64,000 nucleotides of DNA from Nocardioides allogilvus (GTDB lineage: Bacteria; Actinomycetota; Actinomycetes; Propionibacteriales; Nocardioidaceae). The position numbers and the translations under genes are program-made. Shown here piece after piece: positions 39,838-48,277 of this stretch. Every line of letters starts with the position of its first letter. Position 1 is the stretch's first letter. The DNA lies in NCBI RefSeq assembly GCF_003047285.1, contig NZ_PZYX01000005.1:1-64000 (forward strand), in the 5' to 3' direction. Below the pieces are notes generated by a model. That model was not told the origin of the DNA and searched no databases. It worked only from the letters and a program-made list of their open reading frames with translations.

Positions 39838-40659
39838 ATGCGCACGATCGGGGGCTCGGACTTGTTGTACGTCGCCATCGCGACCCGGGCCTTCCGCCGC
39901 TACTCGACCTACCAGGCGGCCACGCTCGCGGGCATCTTCACCAACTCGGTCTTCGGCATCATCGGCTCCTTCGCCTACCTCGCCCTGTGGCGGGCCAACG
40001 CGAACGCGGGCGGCTACGACTCGGGTGACGCGGTCACCTACGTGTGGCTGGGCCAGGCCCTGCTCATGACGGTCGCCGTGTGGGGCGGCGGCACGACCGA
40101 CGACCTGGCTGAGCGCATCCGCACCGGCGACGTCGCCATCGACCTCTACCGTCCCATCGGTCTGGTGCAGTGGTACCTCGCCGGCGACCTCGGCCGAGCG
40201 TGCTACCACCTGCTCACCCGCGGGCTCGCGCCCACGGTCGTCGGCGCCGTCCTCTTCGACCTCAAGGCGCCCGAGTCCCCGGTCGCGCTGCTCGGGTTCG
40301 TGCTCGCCGTACCCCTCGCCGTCGTCGTGAGCTTCGGAATCCGCTTCCTGGTCGCGAGCTCGGCGTTCTGGTTGCTCGACCAGTCGGGCGTGAAGGTGAT
40401 GAGCGGCGCCTTCGCGATCTTCTTCAGCGGGCTGATGCTGCCGCTGGTGCTGTTCCCGGGCTGGCTGGGCACCCTCGCCCAGGCCCTGCCGTGGGCGGCC
40501 TTCATCCAGGTGCCGGCCGACATCTGGCTGGGCAAGCGCACCGGCGGCGACCTGGTGATGGCGCTCGGCTTCCAGGTCCTGTGGGCCGTGGTCCTGCTCG
40601 GCTGCTGCCGGCTCGTGCTCGGGGCCGCGACCCGCAAGGTGGTGGTCCAGGGTGGCTGA
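39838..40659 (+). CDS. ABC-2 family permease (DUF990-type), subunit 1
   Basis: A 273-residue integral membrane protein with about six hydrophobic segments. The pattern RAFRRYSTYQAATLAGIFTNSVFG, then LAERIRTGDVAIDLYRPIG and GLMLPLVLFPGWL matches the ABC2_membrane_6 (DUF990) family of exporter permeases. It overlaps the next permease by eight bases. The substrate is unknown. The matching ATPase is at 43151, beyond an opposite-strand cassette. Confidence 0.82.
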   Translation: MRTIGGSDLLYVAIATRAFRRYSTYQAATLAGIFTNSVFGIIGSFAYLALWRANANAGGYDSGDAVTYVWLGQALLMTVAVWGGGTTDDLAERIRTGDVAIDLYRPIGLVQWYLAGDLGRACYHLLTRGLAPTVVGAVLFDLKAPESPVALLGFVLAVPLAVVVSFGIRFLVASSAFWLLDQSGVKVMSGAFAIFFSGLMLPLVLFPGWLGTLAQALPWAAFIQVPADIWLGKRTGGDLVMALGFQVLWAVVLLGCCRLVLGAATRKVVVQGG

Positions 40660-41458
40660 GGCACTCCAGCACGCTCGCCGCTACCTCGACATCGCGTGGC
40701 TGTGGATCCGCGCTGCCTGGGCCTACCCCGCGTCCTTCGTCATGCTGGCGATCGGCAACGCCATGATCACCAGTCTCGACTTCGTCGGGCTCTGGATCAT
40801 GTTCAGCCACCTCGACGACCTCGCGGGCTTCTCGCTGGCGGAGGTCGGCTTCCTCTACGGCGCCAGCTCGCTCGGCCTCGGCATCGCCGACACCCTGATC
40901 GGCAGCGTTGAGCGCATCGGCACCTATGTCCGCACCGGGCGCCTCGACCAGATGCTCACCAAGCCGGTGCCGCTGCTGGTGCAGGTCTGCGCCGACCAGT
41001 TCACGCTGCGCCGGCTCGGACGGATCACGCAGGCGCTCGTCGTGTTCGGGTGGGCAGCGGCATACGTCGACTGGTCGCCTCTGCGCGTGCTCGTGACCGT
41101 CTCCATGGTGGCCAGCGGCGCGGCCGTGTTCTTCGGGCTGTTCGTCGGGTTCTCGTGCATCCAGTTCTGGACCACCGATGCGTCCGAGTTCGCCAACGCC
41201 TTCACCTACGGCGGCGCGACGATCACGCAGTACCCCCTCTCGATCTTCCCGCGCGAGGTGCTGGTCGCGCTGACCTTCGTCATCCCGGTCGCGTTCGTCA
41301 ACTGGTATCCCGCGCTGTTCGTGCTCGGCCGCGACGACCCGTTCGGGATGCCCGGCTGGTTCCAGTTCGCCTCACCGCTGGCCGCCGTGGTCACGGTGGC
41401 CGCGAGCCTGCTGGTGTGGCGCACCGGGGTGCGTCACTACACCTCGACCGGGAGCTGA
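40652..41458 (+). CDS. ABC-2 family permease (DUF990-type), subunit 2
   Basis: A 268-residue membrane protein, a paralogue of the preceding permease. It contains YVRTGRLDQMLTKPVPLLVQ at the position of the first protein's RTGDVAIDLYRPIG, then TDASEFANAFTYGGATITQYPLSIFP and a last helix VVTVAASLLVWRTGVRHY. GTG 40652 lies inside the first permease gene, so they are coupled and probably form a heterodimeric channel. Its stop is four bases from the convergent sortase stop. Confidence 0.82.
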   Translation: MAEALQHARRYLDIAWLWIRAAWAYPASFVMLAIGNAMITSLDFVGLWIMFSHLDDLAGFSLAEVGFLYGASSLGLGIADTLIGSVERIGTYVRTGRLDQMLTKPVPLLVQVCADQFTLRRLGRITQALVVFGWAAAYVDWSPLRVLVTVSMVASGAAVFFGLFVGFSCIQFWTTDASEFANAFTYGGATITQYPLSIFPREVLVALTFVIPVAFVNWYPALFVLGRDDPFGMPGWFQFASPLAAVVTVAASLLVWRTGVRHYTSTGS

Positions 41459-41462
41459 GCGC

Positions 41463-42131
41463 TCACACCGGCCGGGCGATGACCACGACGTTGCTGGCAT
41501 AGCCGGTGCCGTCCCAGTCCTCGCAGGTGATCAGCACCAACCGGCCGCGGACCTGCTGGCTGAACAGGTGCTTGGCCGCCCGGCTGACGCGGTCCTTGTC
41601 GTGGACCTCGACGCGGCTGACCCAGTAGTCGATGCTGCCGGCGTCGGTGCGCACCGAGAACACGTCGCCGGGCACGAGGCTCTCCAGGTTGTCGAGCGCA
41701 CCCCCGCCGGTGTGCACGGTGTGGCCGGTGATGATGGCGCTCCCCCGCTTCGCACCCGGCTCGGCACCGTCTGCCCACCAGCCGAGCGTCTGCGGGTCGG
41801 AGGGCGGCACGAGCGTGCTCACCTCGAGGTGGATCGGCACGACCGGCACGTCGATCCCGAGGGCGTCGACCACGACTCGGTCCGGCGCTCCGGCGGCGGC
41901 CTCCCTGGCGCGGGGTACGGCGCCGTACCCCTGCAGCGCCGACGGGGGCCGGGTCGCCGACGGGGTCCACACCACCGACGGACCGGGACTGCGCTCGAAC
42001 GCCGGGGCCACGGGTGCGCCGGCCCGGGCACCCACGTGGTCGAGGGTGAGGATGACCGAGCAGACCGCAAGGCCGACCGCGACGAGTCCGAGACTCGCGC
42101 GGCCGGCCGTGGCGGCGCGGGCCTCAGGCAC
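41463..42131 (-). CDS. Class E/F sortase
   Basis: A 222-residue membrane-anchored cysteine transpeptidase. An N-terminal helix (residues about 13-30) is followed by a Pro-rich linker and the sortase barrel. The catalytic His 137 or 140 is in GHTVHTGGGALDNL, the catalytic Cys 203 in LVLITCEDWDGTG, and Arg 220 lies near the C-terminus. The ITC motif and length suggest the actinobacterial class F/E group. Its start overlaps the 3' end of the repeat-protein gene by eight bases, which marks that protein as its likely substrate. Confidence 0.85.
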   Translation of the reverse strand: MPEARAATAGRASLGLVAVGLAVCSVILTLDHVGARAGAPVAPAFERSPGPSVVWTPSATRPPSALQGYGAVPRAREAAAGAPDRVVVDALGIDVPVVPIHLEVSTLVPPSDPQTLGWWADGAEPGAKRGSAIITGHTVHTGGGALDNLESLVPGDVFSVRTDAGSIDYWVSRVEVHDKDRVSRAAKHLFSQQVRGRLVLITCEDWDGTGYASNVVVIARPV

Positions 42132-43017
42132 GACCCCTCAGGCGCCGGGCGGACAGCAGGCCCAGGCCGATGGCGACCGCCAGCAGTCCGGTCATGCCGG
42201 CCAGCCAGAGCGACGAGCTGGACGAGGCCTGTGACACGTCACCGGAGAGACCCGCGGCGACCTGGGTCGGCAGCGTGGCCTGCGCCCCGAGGACCTCCAC
42301 CTGCTGCGGTTCGGCCTGCTGCTGGCCCTTGTTCTTCACCGGGTTCTCGGCCTTGACCTCGGTGGCCTGCTCACCCTTCACCTCGGTCGTGGCGGTCGGC
42401 TCGGACGTCGCGATCACCGGGGGCGCGACCGGCGGTGTGGTGGTCACCGGTGGTGTGGTCGTGACCGGTGGTGTGGTGGTCACCGGTGGTGTGGTGGTCA
42501 CCGGTGGTGTGGTGGTCACCGGTGGTGTGGTGGTCACCGGCGGTGTGGTGGTCACCGGCGGTGTGGTCGTCACCGGCGGCGTGGTCGTCACCGGCGGCGT
42601 GGTCGTCACCGGCGGTGTGGTCGTCACCGGCGGCGTCGTGGTCGGCTGCACCAGGGTGATCGTGTAGTGGCTGATCTCCTTGGCACTGGGGTGCGTGATC
42701 GTCACCGACGCGACCGGCGGGTCGAGCGTCACGTAGTGCGGCCCGTCGCCCTGCTGATCCGAGCCGGCCTTCACGCAGTAGGCGCTGATGAGGAAGCCAG
42801 CGGGCGCGGTGTAGACCAAGGACTTGGTCTTGTCGTCCGCCGGGAACTTGTGGTCGGACTGCGGCTGGCAGACCGCGTCGTTGTCGTTGACGCTCGCCAG
42901 GTTGCTGCCCGCGCTGGCGGCACTCATCGCCACACCGAACGGCGCCAGGGCCAGGAGCGCCGTACCCGACAGGAGGGCCAGTGTCGTGCGCGATCGACGT
43001 CGTGCGATGAATCCCAT
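42124..43017 (-). CDS. Thr/Pro-repeat surface protein, putative sortase substrate
   Basis: A 297-residue secreted protein. A signal peptide (RRRSRTTLALLSGTALLALAPFGVAMSAASA) is followed by a compact N-terminal domain of about 85 residues with two Cys. Residues 125-196 are twelve PPVTTT hexapeptides, which would form a stiff, glycosylation-prone stalk. A Glu/Gln-rich linker leads to LPTQVAAGLSG (from residue 249), a Ser run, a membrane helix (about 270-288) and a basic tail SARRLRGRA. This is the architecture of a sorting signal, but LPTQVAAG is not a canonical LPXTG. A GGGGAG ribosome-binding site precedes ATG 43017. The N-terminal domain is not one I recognise. Confidence 0.8.
   Translation of the reverse strand: MGFIARRRSRTTLALLSGTALLALAPFGVAMSAASAGSNLASVNDNDAVCQPQSDHKFPADDKTKSLVYTAPAGFLISAYCVKAGSDQQGDGPHYVTLDPPVASVTITHPSAKEISHYTITLVQPTTTPPVTTTPPVTTTPPVTTTPPVTTTPPVTTTPPVTTTPPVTTTPPVTTTPPVTTTPPVTTTPPVTTTPPVAPPVIATSEPTATTEVKGEQATEVKAENPVKNKGQQQAEPQQVEVLGAQATLPTQVAAGLSGDVSQASSSSSLWLAGMTGLLAVAIGLGLLSARRLRGRA
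42431..42646. repeat. Tandem array of twelve 18-bp units
   Basis: Consecutive copies of GGTGGTGTGGTGGTCACC encode the PPVTTT hexapeptide on the minus strand. Four central copies (42467-42538) are identical. The flanking copies differ at third positions only, except the last unit (42629-42646), which is degenerate. This suggests recent expansion from the middle. Confidence 0.95.
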
Positions 43018-43120
43018 GAGGAGCTCCCCTCTCACGACGATGAACGCCTGTGAGTTGTGGTGGATCGACCATGGCTGGTCTGGGCATTCACCATCCCTCC
43101 GAAGGACCACCCCGACGTAG

Positions 43121-43133
43121 CCCCAAATTGGGG
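43121..43133. promoter_or_regulatory. Palindrome CCCCAAATTGGGG
   Basis: A 13-bp palindrome ends 17 bases before GTG 43151 of the ABC ATPase, between divergent genes. It could be an operator; no matching regulator is nearby. Confidence 0.35.
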
Positions 43134-43150
43134 AAGTCCATGATGGGTTC

Positions 43151-44119
43151 GTGACCACCACCGACGACGCGTTGATCTGCGTGCGCAACCTCGAGCGGGA
43201 CTTCGTCGTGCGCCGCAAGATGGACGGTCGGCGCCGCAAGGTGCGCGAGCACGTTCGCGCCGTACGCGACCTCAGCTTCGACGTCGCAGCAGGCGAGATG
43301 GTCGGCTACATCGGGCCGAACGGCGCCGGCAAGTCGACGACGATCAAGATGCTCACCGGCATCCTCGTGCCGACCCGAGGCGAGCTGACGGTCGCCGGGC
43401 TCGAGCCGCAGCGCAACCGCGTCGAGCTCGCGCGCCGCATCGGCGTGGTCTTCGGCCAGCGGACGACGCTGTGGTGGGACCTGCCGCTGCGTGACTCGTT
43501 CGAGCTGTTGCAGAAGATCTACCGGATCCCCCCGACGAGGTATCGCCATAACCTCGAGCGGTTCGTCGAGCTCCTCGACCTCGGCGACCAGCTGGACACC
43601 CCGGTGCGCCAGCTCTCCCTCGGCCAACGGATGCGCGGCGACATCACGGCAGCACTGCTCCACGACCCGGAGATCCTCTACCTCGACGAGCCCACGATCG
43701 GTCTCGACGTCGTCAGCAAGGGTCGGCTGCGGGAGTTCCTGCGCGCGCTCAACGCCGAGCGCGGCACCACCTTGATGCTCACCACCCACGACCTGCAGGA
43801 CATCGAGGCGCTGTGCGACCGGGTGATCGTCATCGACCACGGCACGGCCGTCTTCGACGGTCCGCTCGCCGGGCTGCACGAGCAGGGAGGTTCCACGCGC
43901 ACCCTGGTGGTCGACCTCGTCGACGAGTCGGAGCCGATCTCGGTGCCGGGCGCCTCGGTGCGCCGGGTGGAGGGCCCGCGGCAGTGGCTGTCGTTCCCGG
44001 CCGACGCGAGCGCCGCGCCCATCGTCGGCGCCATAGCGGCGGCCTACGACCTCGCCGACCTGTCCATCCAGGAGCCCGACATCGAGGACGTCATCCGCGA
44101 GCTCTACTCACGTTCCTAG
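43151..44119 (+). CDS. ABC transporter ATP-binding protein (DUF990 exporter)
   Basis: A 322-residue ATPase. Walker A is GPNGAGKSTT, the Q-loop is in VVFGQRTTLWWDLP, the signature is LSLGQRMRGD, Walker B is ILYLDEPTIGLD and the H-loop is TTHDLQD. A C-terminal extension of about 80 residues (TLVVDLVDESEPISV...) is typical of DrrA/NatA-like exporters. The N-terminal KMDGRRRKVREHVRAVRDLSF pattern is usual for the family that pairs with DUF990 permeases. It therefore probably energises the permeases at 39838-41458, from which it is separated by the sortase cassette. Confidence 0.88.
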   Translation: MTTTDDALICVRNLERDFVVRRKMDGRRRKVREHVRAVRDLSFDVAAGEMVGYIGPNGAGKSTTIKMLTGILVPTRGELTVAGLEPQRNRVELARRIGVVFGQRTTLWWDLPLRDSFELLQKIYRIPPTRYRHNLERFVELLDLGDQLDTPVRQLSLGQRMRGDITAALLHDPEILYLDEPTIGLDVVSKGRLREFLRALNAERGTTLMLTTHDLQDIEALCDRVIVIDHGTAVFDGPLAGLHEQGGSTRTLVVDLVDESEPISVPGASVRRVEGPRQWLSFPADASAAPIVGAIAAAYDLADLSIQEPDIEDVIRELYSRS

Positions 44120-44122
44120 ACT
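44117..44122 (+). promoter_or_regulatory. -10 hexamer TAGACT for the ankyrin gene
   Basis: The TAG is the stop codon of the ABC ATPase. Six bases follow before ATG 44129. Confidence 0.45.
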
Positions 44123-44128
44123 TCTCGG

Positions 44129-44503
44129 ATGAGCCTCACTCCCGAGCAGACCCAGCGCGTCCTCACCCTCGCCCTCGACCTCGCCCGCGCGGGCGAGACC
44201 GAGCAGCTCGCGGAGTTCCTCGACCATGGCCTGCCGATCGACTCGGTGTCCGAGTCGGGCGACTCGTTGCTGATGCTGGCGGCCTACCACGACCGTCCCG
44301 AGACCGTGTCGATGCTGCTCGACCGCGGCGCCGACCCCGACCAGCGCAACTCGCGCGACCAGTCGATCGTCGCGGGCGCCCTGTTCAAGGGCGCCGACGA
44401 CGTCGTACGGCGACTGGTGGCCGCCGGCGCCGACCTCGACGCCGGAACGCCGACAGCCCGCCAGGCGGCCGAGATGTTCGGCCGTGGCGGGCTGCTGGAC
44501 TGA
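44129..44503 (+). CDS. Ankyrin-repeat protein
   Basis: A 124-residue protein of ankyrin repeats: EQLAEFLDHGLPIDSVSESGDSLLMLAAYHDRPETVSMLLDRGADPDQRNSRDQS and a further copy ending VAAGADLDAGTPTARQAAEMFG. No signal peptide or membrane segment is present. It lies next to the catalase gene, and small ankyrin genes beside katA are known in other bacteria, where they may help catalase function. That link is associative here. Confidence 0.85.
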   Translation: MSLTPEQTQRVLTLALDLARAGETEQLAEFLDHGLPIDSVSESGDSLLMLAAYHDRPETVSMLLDRGADPDQRNSRDQSIVAGALFKGADDVVRRLVAAGADLDAGTPTARQAAEMFGRGGLLD

Positions 44504-44509
44504 GCGCGA

Positions 44510-46021
44510 TCAGGCCGGAGCGTTGTCCGGGTTGGGCTCCGTGGCGCTGATCTGGCCGGCGGCCAGGGCCTCGATCGCCTTGCGGACGCCCTCACCGTAG
44601 GCCGGGTCGGCCTGGGTGCAGTGGAAGATGTGCTTCTCCACCGACGTCTCGGAGGCACCGTCGATGGCACGCGCGGTGTTCTCGAACAGACGCTGCTGCT
44701 CCTCGGCGGTCATCAGCCGGAACAGGTCGCCCGGCTGCTCGTAGTAGTTGTCGTCGTCCTCGCGGAAGTCGAACCGGTCGGCGACGGCACCGATGGCCTG
44801 GGCCGGGTCGGCGTAGGCGGGCTGCTCGGGCCAGCGGCCGAAGTTGTTCGGCTCGATCCCGGGCACCGAGCCCTGGTTGCCGTCGACGCGCATCGCACCG
44901 TCACGGTGGTAGGTGTTGAGCGTCTGCACTGCCCCACGGGGGTAGTTGACGGGGATCTGGTGGTGGTTGACCCCGACGCGGTAGCGCGCCGCGTCGCCGT
45001 ACGAGAAGAGCCGGCCCTGGAGCATGCGGTCGGGGCTGAAGGAGATGCCCGGGACCAGGTTGGCCGGGGAGAAGGCGGCCTGCTCGACGTCGGCGAAGTA
45101 GTTGTCGGGGTTGCGGTTGAGCTCGAACTCGCCGACCTCGATGAGCGGGTAGTCCTTCTTCGACCAGACCTTCGTGAGGTCGAAGGGGTGGAAGCGGTAG
45201 TCGTTGGCCTCGGCCTCGGGCATCACCTGGATGAAGAACTTCCACTTCGGGAAGTCGCCCTTCTCGATCGACTCGTAGAGGTCGCGCTGCGACGACTCGC
45301 GGTCGCCGGCCACGACGGCGGCGGCCTCGTCGTCGGTGAGGTTCTCGATGCCCTGCTGGGTGCGGAAGTGGAACTTCACCCAGAAGCGCTCCCCCGCGGC
45401 GTTGATGAAGGAGAACGTGTGGGAGCCGAAGCCGTGCATGTGGCGGTAGGACTTCGGGATCCCACGGTCGCTCATCACGATCGTGACCTGGTGCAGCGCC
45501 TCGGGCAGGTTGGTCCAGAAGCCCCAGTTGTTCTCCGCGTCGCGCAGGTTGGTGCGCGGGTCGCGCTTCACGGCGCGGTTGAGGTCGGGGAACTTGAGCG
45601 GGTCGCGGAAGAAGAAGACCGGGGTGTTGTTGCCGACGACGTCCCAGTTGCCCTCCTCGGTGTAGAAGCGCGCCGCGAAGCCGCGGATGTCGCGCTCCGC
45701 GTCGGCTGCGCCGCGCTCACCGGCGACGGTCGAGAAGCGCAGGAACATCTCGCACTCGTTGCCGACCTTGTTGAAGATCGCCGCCCGGGTGTACTGCGAG
45801 ATGTCGTGGGTGACCTTGAGCGTGCCGAAGGCGCCCGAGCCCTTCGCGTGCATGCGGCGCTCGGGGATCACCTCACGGTCGAAGTGCGCGAGCTTCTCGA
45901 GGAACCACAGGTCCTGCAGCAGCATCGGTCCGCGAGGGCCGGCAGTCAGGCTGTTCTGGTTCTCGGCGACCGGTGCGCCGGCCGCGGTGGTGATCGGGTT
46001 GGTGTTCTCTTCAAACGCCAT
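44510..46021 (-). CDS. katA: Monofunctional haem catalase
   Basis: A 503-residue clade 3-type catalase. The distal His is in [13 protein letters not shown], the distal Asn in the [10 protein letters not shown] region, and the proximal haem Tyr in [19 protein letters not shown]-binding residues around [13 protein letters not shown] and [11 protein letters not shown] are conserved. It converts hydrogen peroxide to water and oxygen. It is the second gene of a furA-katA operon, three bases after the regulator stop. Confidence 0.96.
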   Translation of the reverse strand: MAFEENTNPITTAAGAPVAENQNSLTAGPRGPMLLQDLWFLEKLAHFDREVIPERRMHAKGSGAFGTLKVTHDISQYTRAAIFNKVGNECEMFLRFSTVAGERGAADAERDIRGFAARFYTEEGNWDVVGNNTPVFFFRDPLKFPDLNRAVKRDPRTNLRDAENNWGFWTNLPEALHQVTIVMSDRGIPKSYRHMHGFGSHTFSFINAAGERFWVKFHFRTQQGIENLTDDEAAAVVAGDRESSQRDLYESIEKGDFPKWKFFIQVMPEAEANDYRFHPFDLTKVWSKKDYPLIEVGEFELNRNPDNYFADVEQAAFSPANLVPGISFSPDRMLQGRLFSYGDAARYRVGVNHHQIPVNYPRGAVQTLNTYHRDGAMRVDGNQGSVPGIEPNNFGRWPEQPAYADPAQAIGAVADRFDFREDDDNYYEQPGDLFRLMTAEEQQRLFENTARAIDGASETSVEKHIFHCTQADPAYGEGVRKAIEALAAGQISATEPNPDNAPA

Positions 46022-46024
46022 CGT

Positions 46025-46480
46025 TCATCGCTCCTCGTTGAGTGGGGTTCGGGTGGATTCGGCACAGGTGGGGCAGACGCCCCAATAGGTCACCTCGGCC
46101 TCGTCGATGACGAAGCCGTGGTGGTCGGAGGCGTCGAGGCAGGGTCGCTGCCCGACGGCGCAGTCGACGTCGGCGATCGCTCCGCACGAGCGGCACACGA
46201 CGTGGTGGTGGTTGTCCCCCACGCGCAGCTCGTAGCGAGCGGGCGATCCGGCCGGCTCGATCCGGCGCACGAGCCGCGCATCGGTGAGCGCGTGCAGCAC
46301 GTCGTAGACCGCTTGGGTCGACACGGCGCCGAGCTCGGCGCGGACCGCGGTGGCCAGCGCGTCGGCGTCGACGTGCGGCTGCGCTGCCAACGCGTGGAGC
46401 ACGGCGACGCGCGGCTGCGTCACGCGCAGGCCGGCCACCTTGAGGCGCTCGCGGGGATCGACAGTGGGCAGAAGTGACAT
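46025..46480 (-). CDS. furA: Fur-family regulator (FurA/CatR type)
   Basis: A 151-residue Fur-type repressor. The winged helix spans about residues 10-85 (RVTQPRVAVLHALAAQPHVDADALATAVRAELGAVSTQAVYDVLHAL). The metal-sensing region includes DNHHHVVCRSCGAIADVDC and a C-terminal CPTC, giving a CxxC...CxxC structural zinc site. Position upstream of katA marks it as a peroxide-sensing PerR/FurA-like regulator that represses its own operon. ATG 46480 is preferred; GTG 46489 is possible. Confidence 0.9.
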   Translation of the reverse strand: MSLLPTVDPRERLKVAGLRVTQPRVAVLHALAAQPHVDADALATAVRAELGAVSTQAVYDVLHALTDARLVRRIEPAGSPARYELRVGDNHHHVVCRSCGAIADVDCAVGQRPCLDASDHHGFVIDEAEVTYWGVCPTCAESTRTPLNEER

Positions 46481-46489
46481 CCCCTGCAC

Positions 46490-46515
46490 TCAATCAGGTT
46501 TTCTGGAATGATTCA
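46490..46515. promoter_or_regulatory. Probable Fur-box of furA-katA
   Basis: TCAATCA (46490-46496) and TGATTCA (46509-46515) form an imperfect inverted repeat around an A/T-rich centre. It lies just upstream of furA, where FurA/CatR-type autoregulatory boxes are expected. The divergent hydrolase gene starts 38 bases away. Confidence 0.5.
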
Positions 46516-46539
46516 AGACAACTCGCCCGGGAATGGCGT

Positions 46540-46545
46540 TAGCGT
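46540..46545 (+). promoter_or_regulatory. -10 hexamer TAGCGT for the hydrolase gene
   Basis: Seven bases separate it from ATG 46553, supporting that start over the ATG at 46508. Confidence 0.45.
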
Positions 46546-46552
46546 TCGGCCC

Positions 46553-47509
46553 ATGCCCGCCGCCTTCGAGACCGACGTCCTCGGTCGGCCGTACCGCGTC
46601 GAGACCATCGACCTCCCGGACGACTCCGAGGGCCCGGTGGTGGCCACCCTCGTGCACAAGCCCACCCGCAAGCGGGCCGGCCGCGCCGTCCTGCACGTGC
46701 ACGGGTTCGCGGACTACTTCTTCCACCGCGAGTACGCCGAGTGGTGGACGGCTCGCGGCTACACCTTCTACGCCCTCGACCTGCGCAAGTACGGCCGCTC
46801 GATCCTCGACCACCAGACGCCCAACTACACCGAGGACCTGGCGGACTACTACCTCGAGATCGACGCGGCCTGGCAGCGCATCACCGAGCGTGACGGCCAC
46901 ACCAGCGTGGCGGTCTCCGCCCACTCGACGGGCGGCCTGACGCTGCCCCTGTGGGTCAACGACCGCCGCCCCGACGAGCTGTCCGCGATGGTGCTCAACT
47001 CCCCCTGGCTCGACCTCCAGGGCTCCGGGTGGCTGCGCAACCCCGCCGCCCGCGCCGCGCTCAACCAGCTGGGTGTGCGCCAGCCCAGGCGACTGATCCC
47101 GCGCAACGTCGACACCAGCTACGGCCGCGCGCTGCACACGAGCCATGGCGGCGAGTTCGACTACGACCTCGCTTGGAAGCCGCTCGAGTCGTGGCCGGTC
47201 TATGCCGGCTGGTTGCGGGCGATCCGCGCCGGGCACGACCGGGTGCACGCCGGCCTCGACGTGTCCGCGCCGGTGCTGGTTTTGTCCTCGACGGTCTCGG
47301 CCTCCGCTGCCGTGGACCCGGACGCCGTGAACAGGGCCGACGTGGTGCTCGACGTCCAGCAGATCCGGCGCTGGGCCTCGTCGCTGGGCTCCCACGTCAC
47401 CAGCATCGCCATCGACGGTGGACGCCACGACCTGGTGCTCTCCGTGCCCGAGGTCAGGGCGCGCGTCTACGCCGAGCTGGACAGGTGGCTCGCGACGTAC
47501 GTCGAGTGA
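46553..47509 (+). CDS. Alpha/beta hydrolase (serine aminopeptidase/monoglyceride lipase-like)
   Basis: A 318-residue alpha/beta hydrolase. The oxyanion motif is VLHVHGFADYFFH, the nucleophile elbow is SAHSTGGLTLP (Ser), and the His is in DGGRHDLVLSVPEVR. The YGRS in RKYGRSILDH resembles the monoglyceride lipase group. No signal peptide is present. The substrate is probably a lipid ester, but this cannot be read from sequence. Confidence 0.85.
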   Translation: MPAAFETDVLGRPYRVETIDLPDDSEGPVVATLVHKPTRKRAGRAVLHVHGFADYFFHREYAEWWTARGYTFYALDLRKYGRSILDHQTPNYTEDLADYYLEIDAAWQRITERDGHTSVAVSAHSTGGLTLPLWVNDRRPDELSAMVLNSPWLDLQGSGWLRNPAARAALNQLGVRQPRRLIPRNVDTSYGRALHTSHGGEFDYDLAWKPLESWPVYAGWLRAIRAGHDRVHAGLDVSAPVLVLSSTVSASAAVDPDAVNRADVVLDVQQIRRWASSLGSHVTSIAIDGGRHDLVLSVPEVRARVYAELDRWLATYVE

Positions 47510-47518
47510 GTCGCGACC

Positions 47519-48277
47519 TCAGGTCAGCAGCGTGATCAGCGCGGCCACGCCCACGACCACGATGAAGGCCCGCAGCACCGCCGCGGGCAGCCTGCGCCCG
47601 ATCGAGGCGCCGAGCAGTCCGCCGACGATCGCCCCGCTGCCGATCAGCACGACGATCAGCCAGTCGACGTCGGCGACGAACGCGAACAGCACGCCCGAGA
47701 CCCCGTTGACCAGGGCGGCCAGCACGTTCTTGAGCCCGTTCAGCCGCTGCAGGGCCTCGTCGATGCCGATCCCCAGCACGGCCATCATCAGCACGCCCTG
47801 GGCGGCACCGAAGTAGCCGCCGTAGACCCCGCACGCGAGCATCAGGGGCCACACCCACCAGGCGCCACGGGCCGGCAACCCTCCGGTCGCCTCGTGCCTG
47901 CGTGCGACCCAGGCCGAGATCCGTGGGCCGGCGACGACCAGGACCAGGCCCAGCAGGATCAGCGCGGGGACGATCACCTCGAACGCACCGGGCTGCCACA
48001 GCAGCAGGACCGCACCGAGCAGCCCACCCAGCGCCGAGGCGCTGGCGAGATGCAGGATGCGGCTGCGCTGGCCGACGAGCTCTCGGCGGTAGCCCACCGC
48101 TCCGGTGACCGAGCCCGGCACGAGGCCGATGGAGTTGGAGACGTTGGCGGTGACCGGTGGCACGCCGAACGCCAGCAGGGTCGGGAACGTGATCAACGTT
48201 CCCGACCCCACCACGGTGTTGATGGTGCCGGCCGCCACGCCCGCGAGGGCGATCAGCACGGCTTCGAGCGGGCTCAC
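47519..48277 (-). CDS. TauE/SafE-family membrane protein
   Basis: A 252-residue permease with about eight hydrophobic segments. The duplicated family motif appears as GTINTVVGSGTLITFPTLLAFGVPPVTANVSNSIGLVPG and GYFGAAQGVLMMAVLGIGIDEALQRLNGLKNVLA. Such proteins export or import sulfite, sulfoacetate or other organosulfur anions; the actual substrate is unknown. GTG 48277 overlaps the SPFH gene stop (GTGA), so it is the third gene of the NfeD-SPFH operon. Confidence 0.85.
   Translation of the reverse strand: MSPLEAVLIALAGVAAGTINTVVGSGTLITFPTLLAFGVPPVTANVSNSIGLVPGSVTGAVGYRRELVGQRSRILHLASASALGGLLGAVLLLWQPGAFEVIVPALILLGLVLVVAGPRISAWVARRHEATGGLPARGAWWVWPLMLACGVYGGYFGAAQGVLMMAVLGIGIDEALQRLNGLKNVLAALVNGVSGVLFAFVADVDWLIVVLIGSGAIVGGLLGASIGRRLPAAVLRAFIVVVGVAALITLLT

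Noticed and set aside
42431..42646. CRISPR-like regularly repeated sequence
   Set aside because: The repeats are contiguous without spacers and are in frame, encoding PPVTTT.
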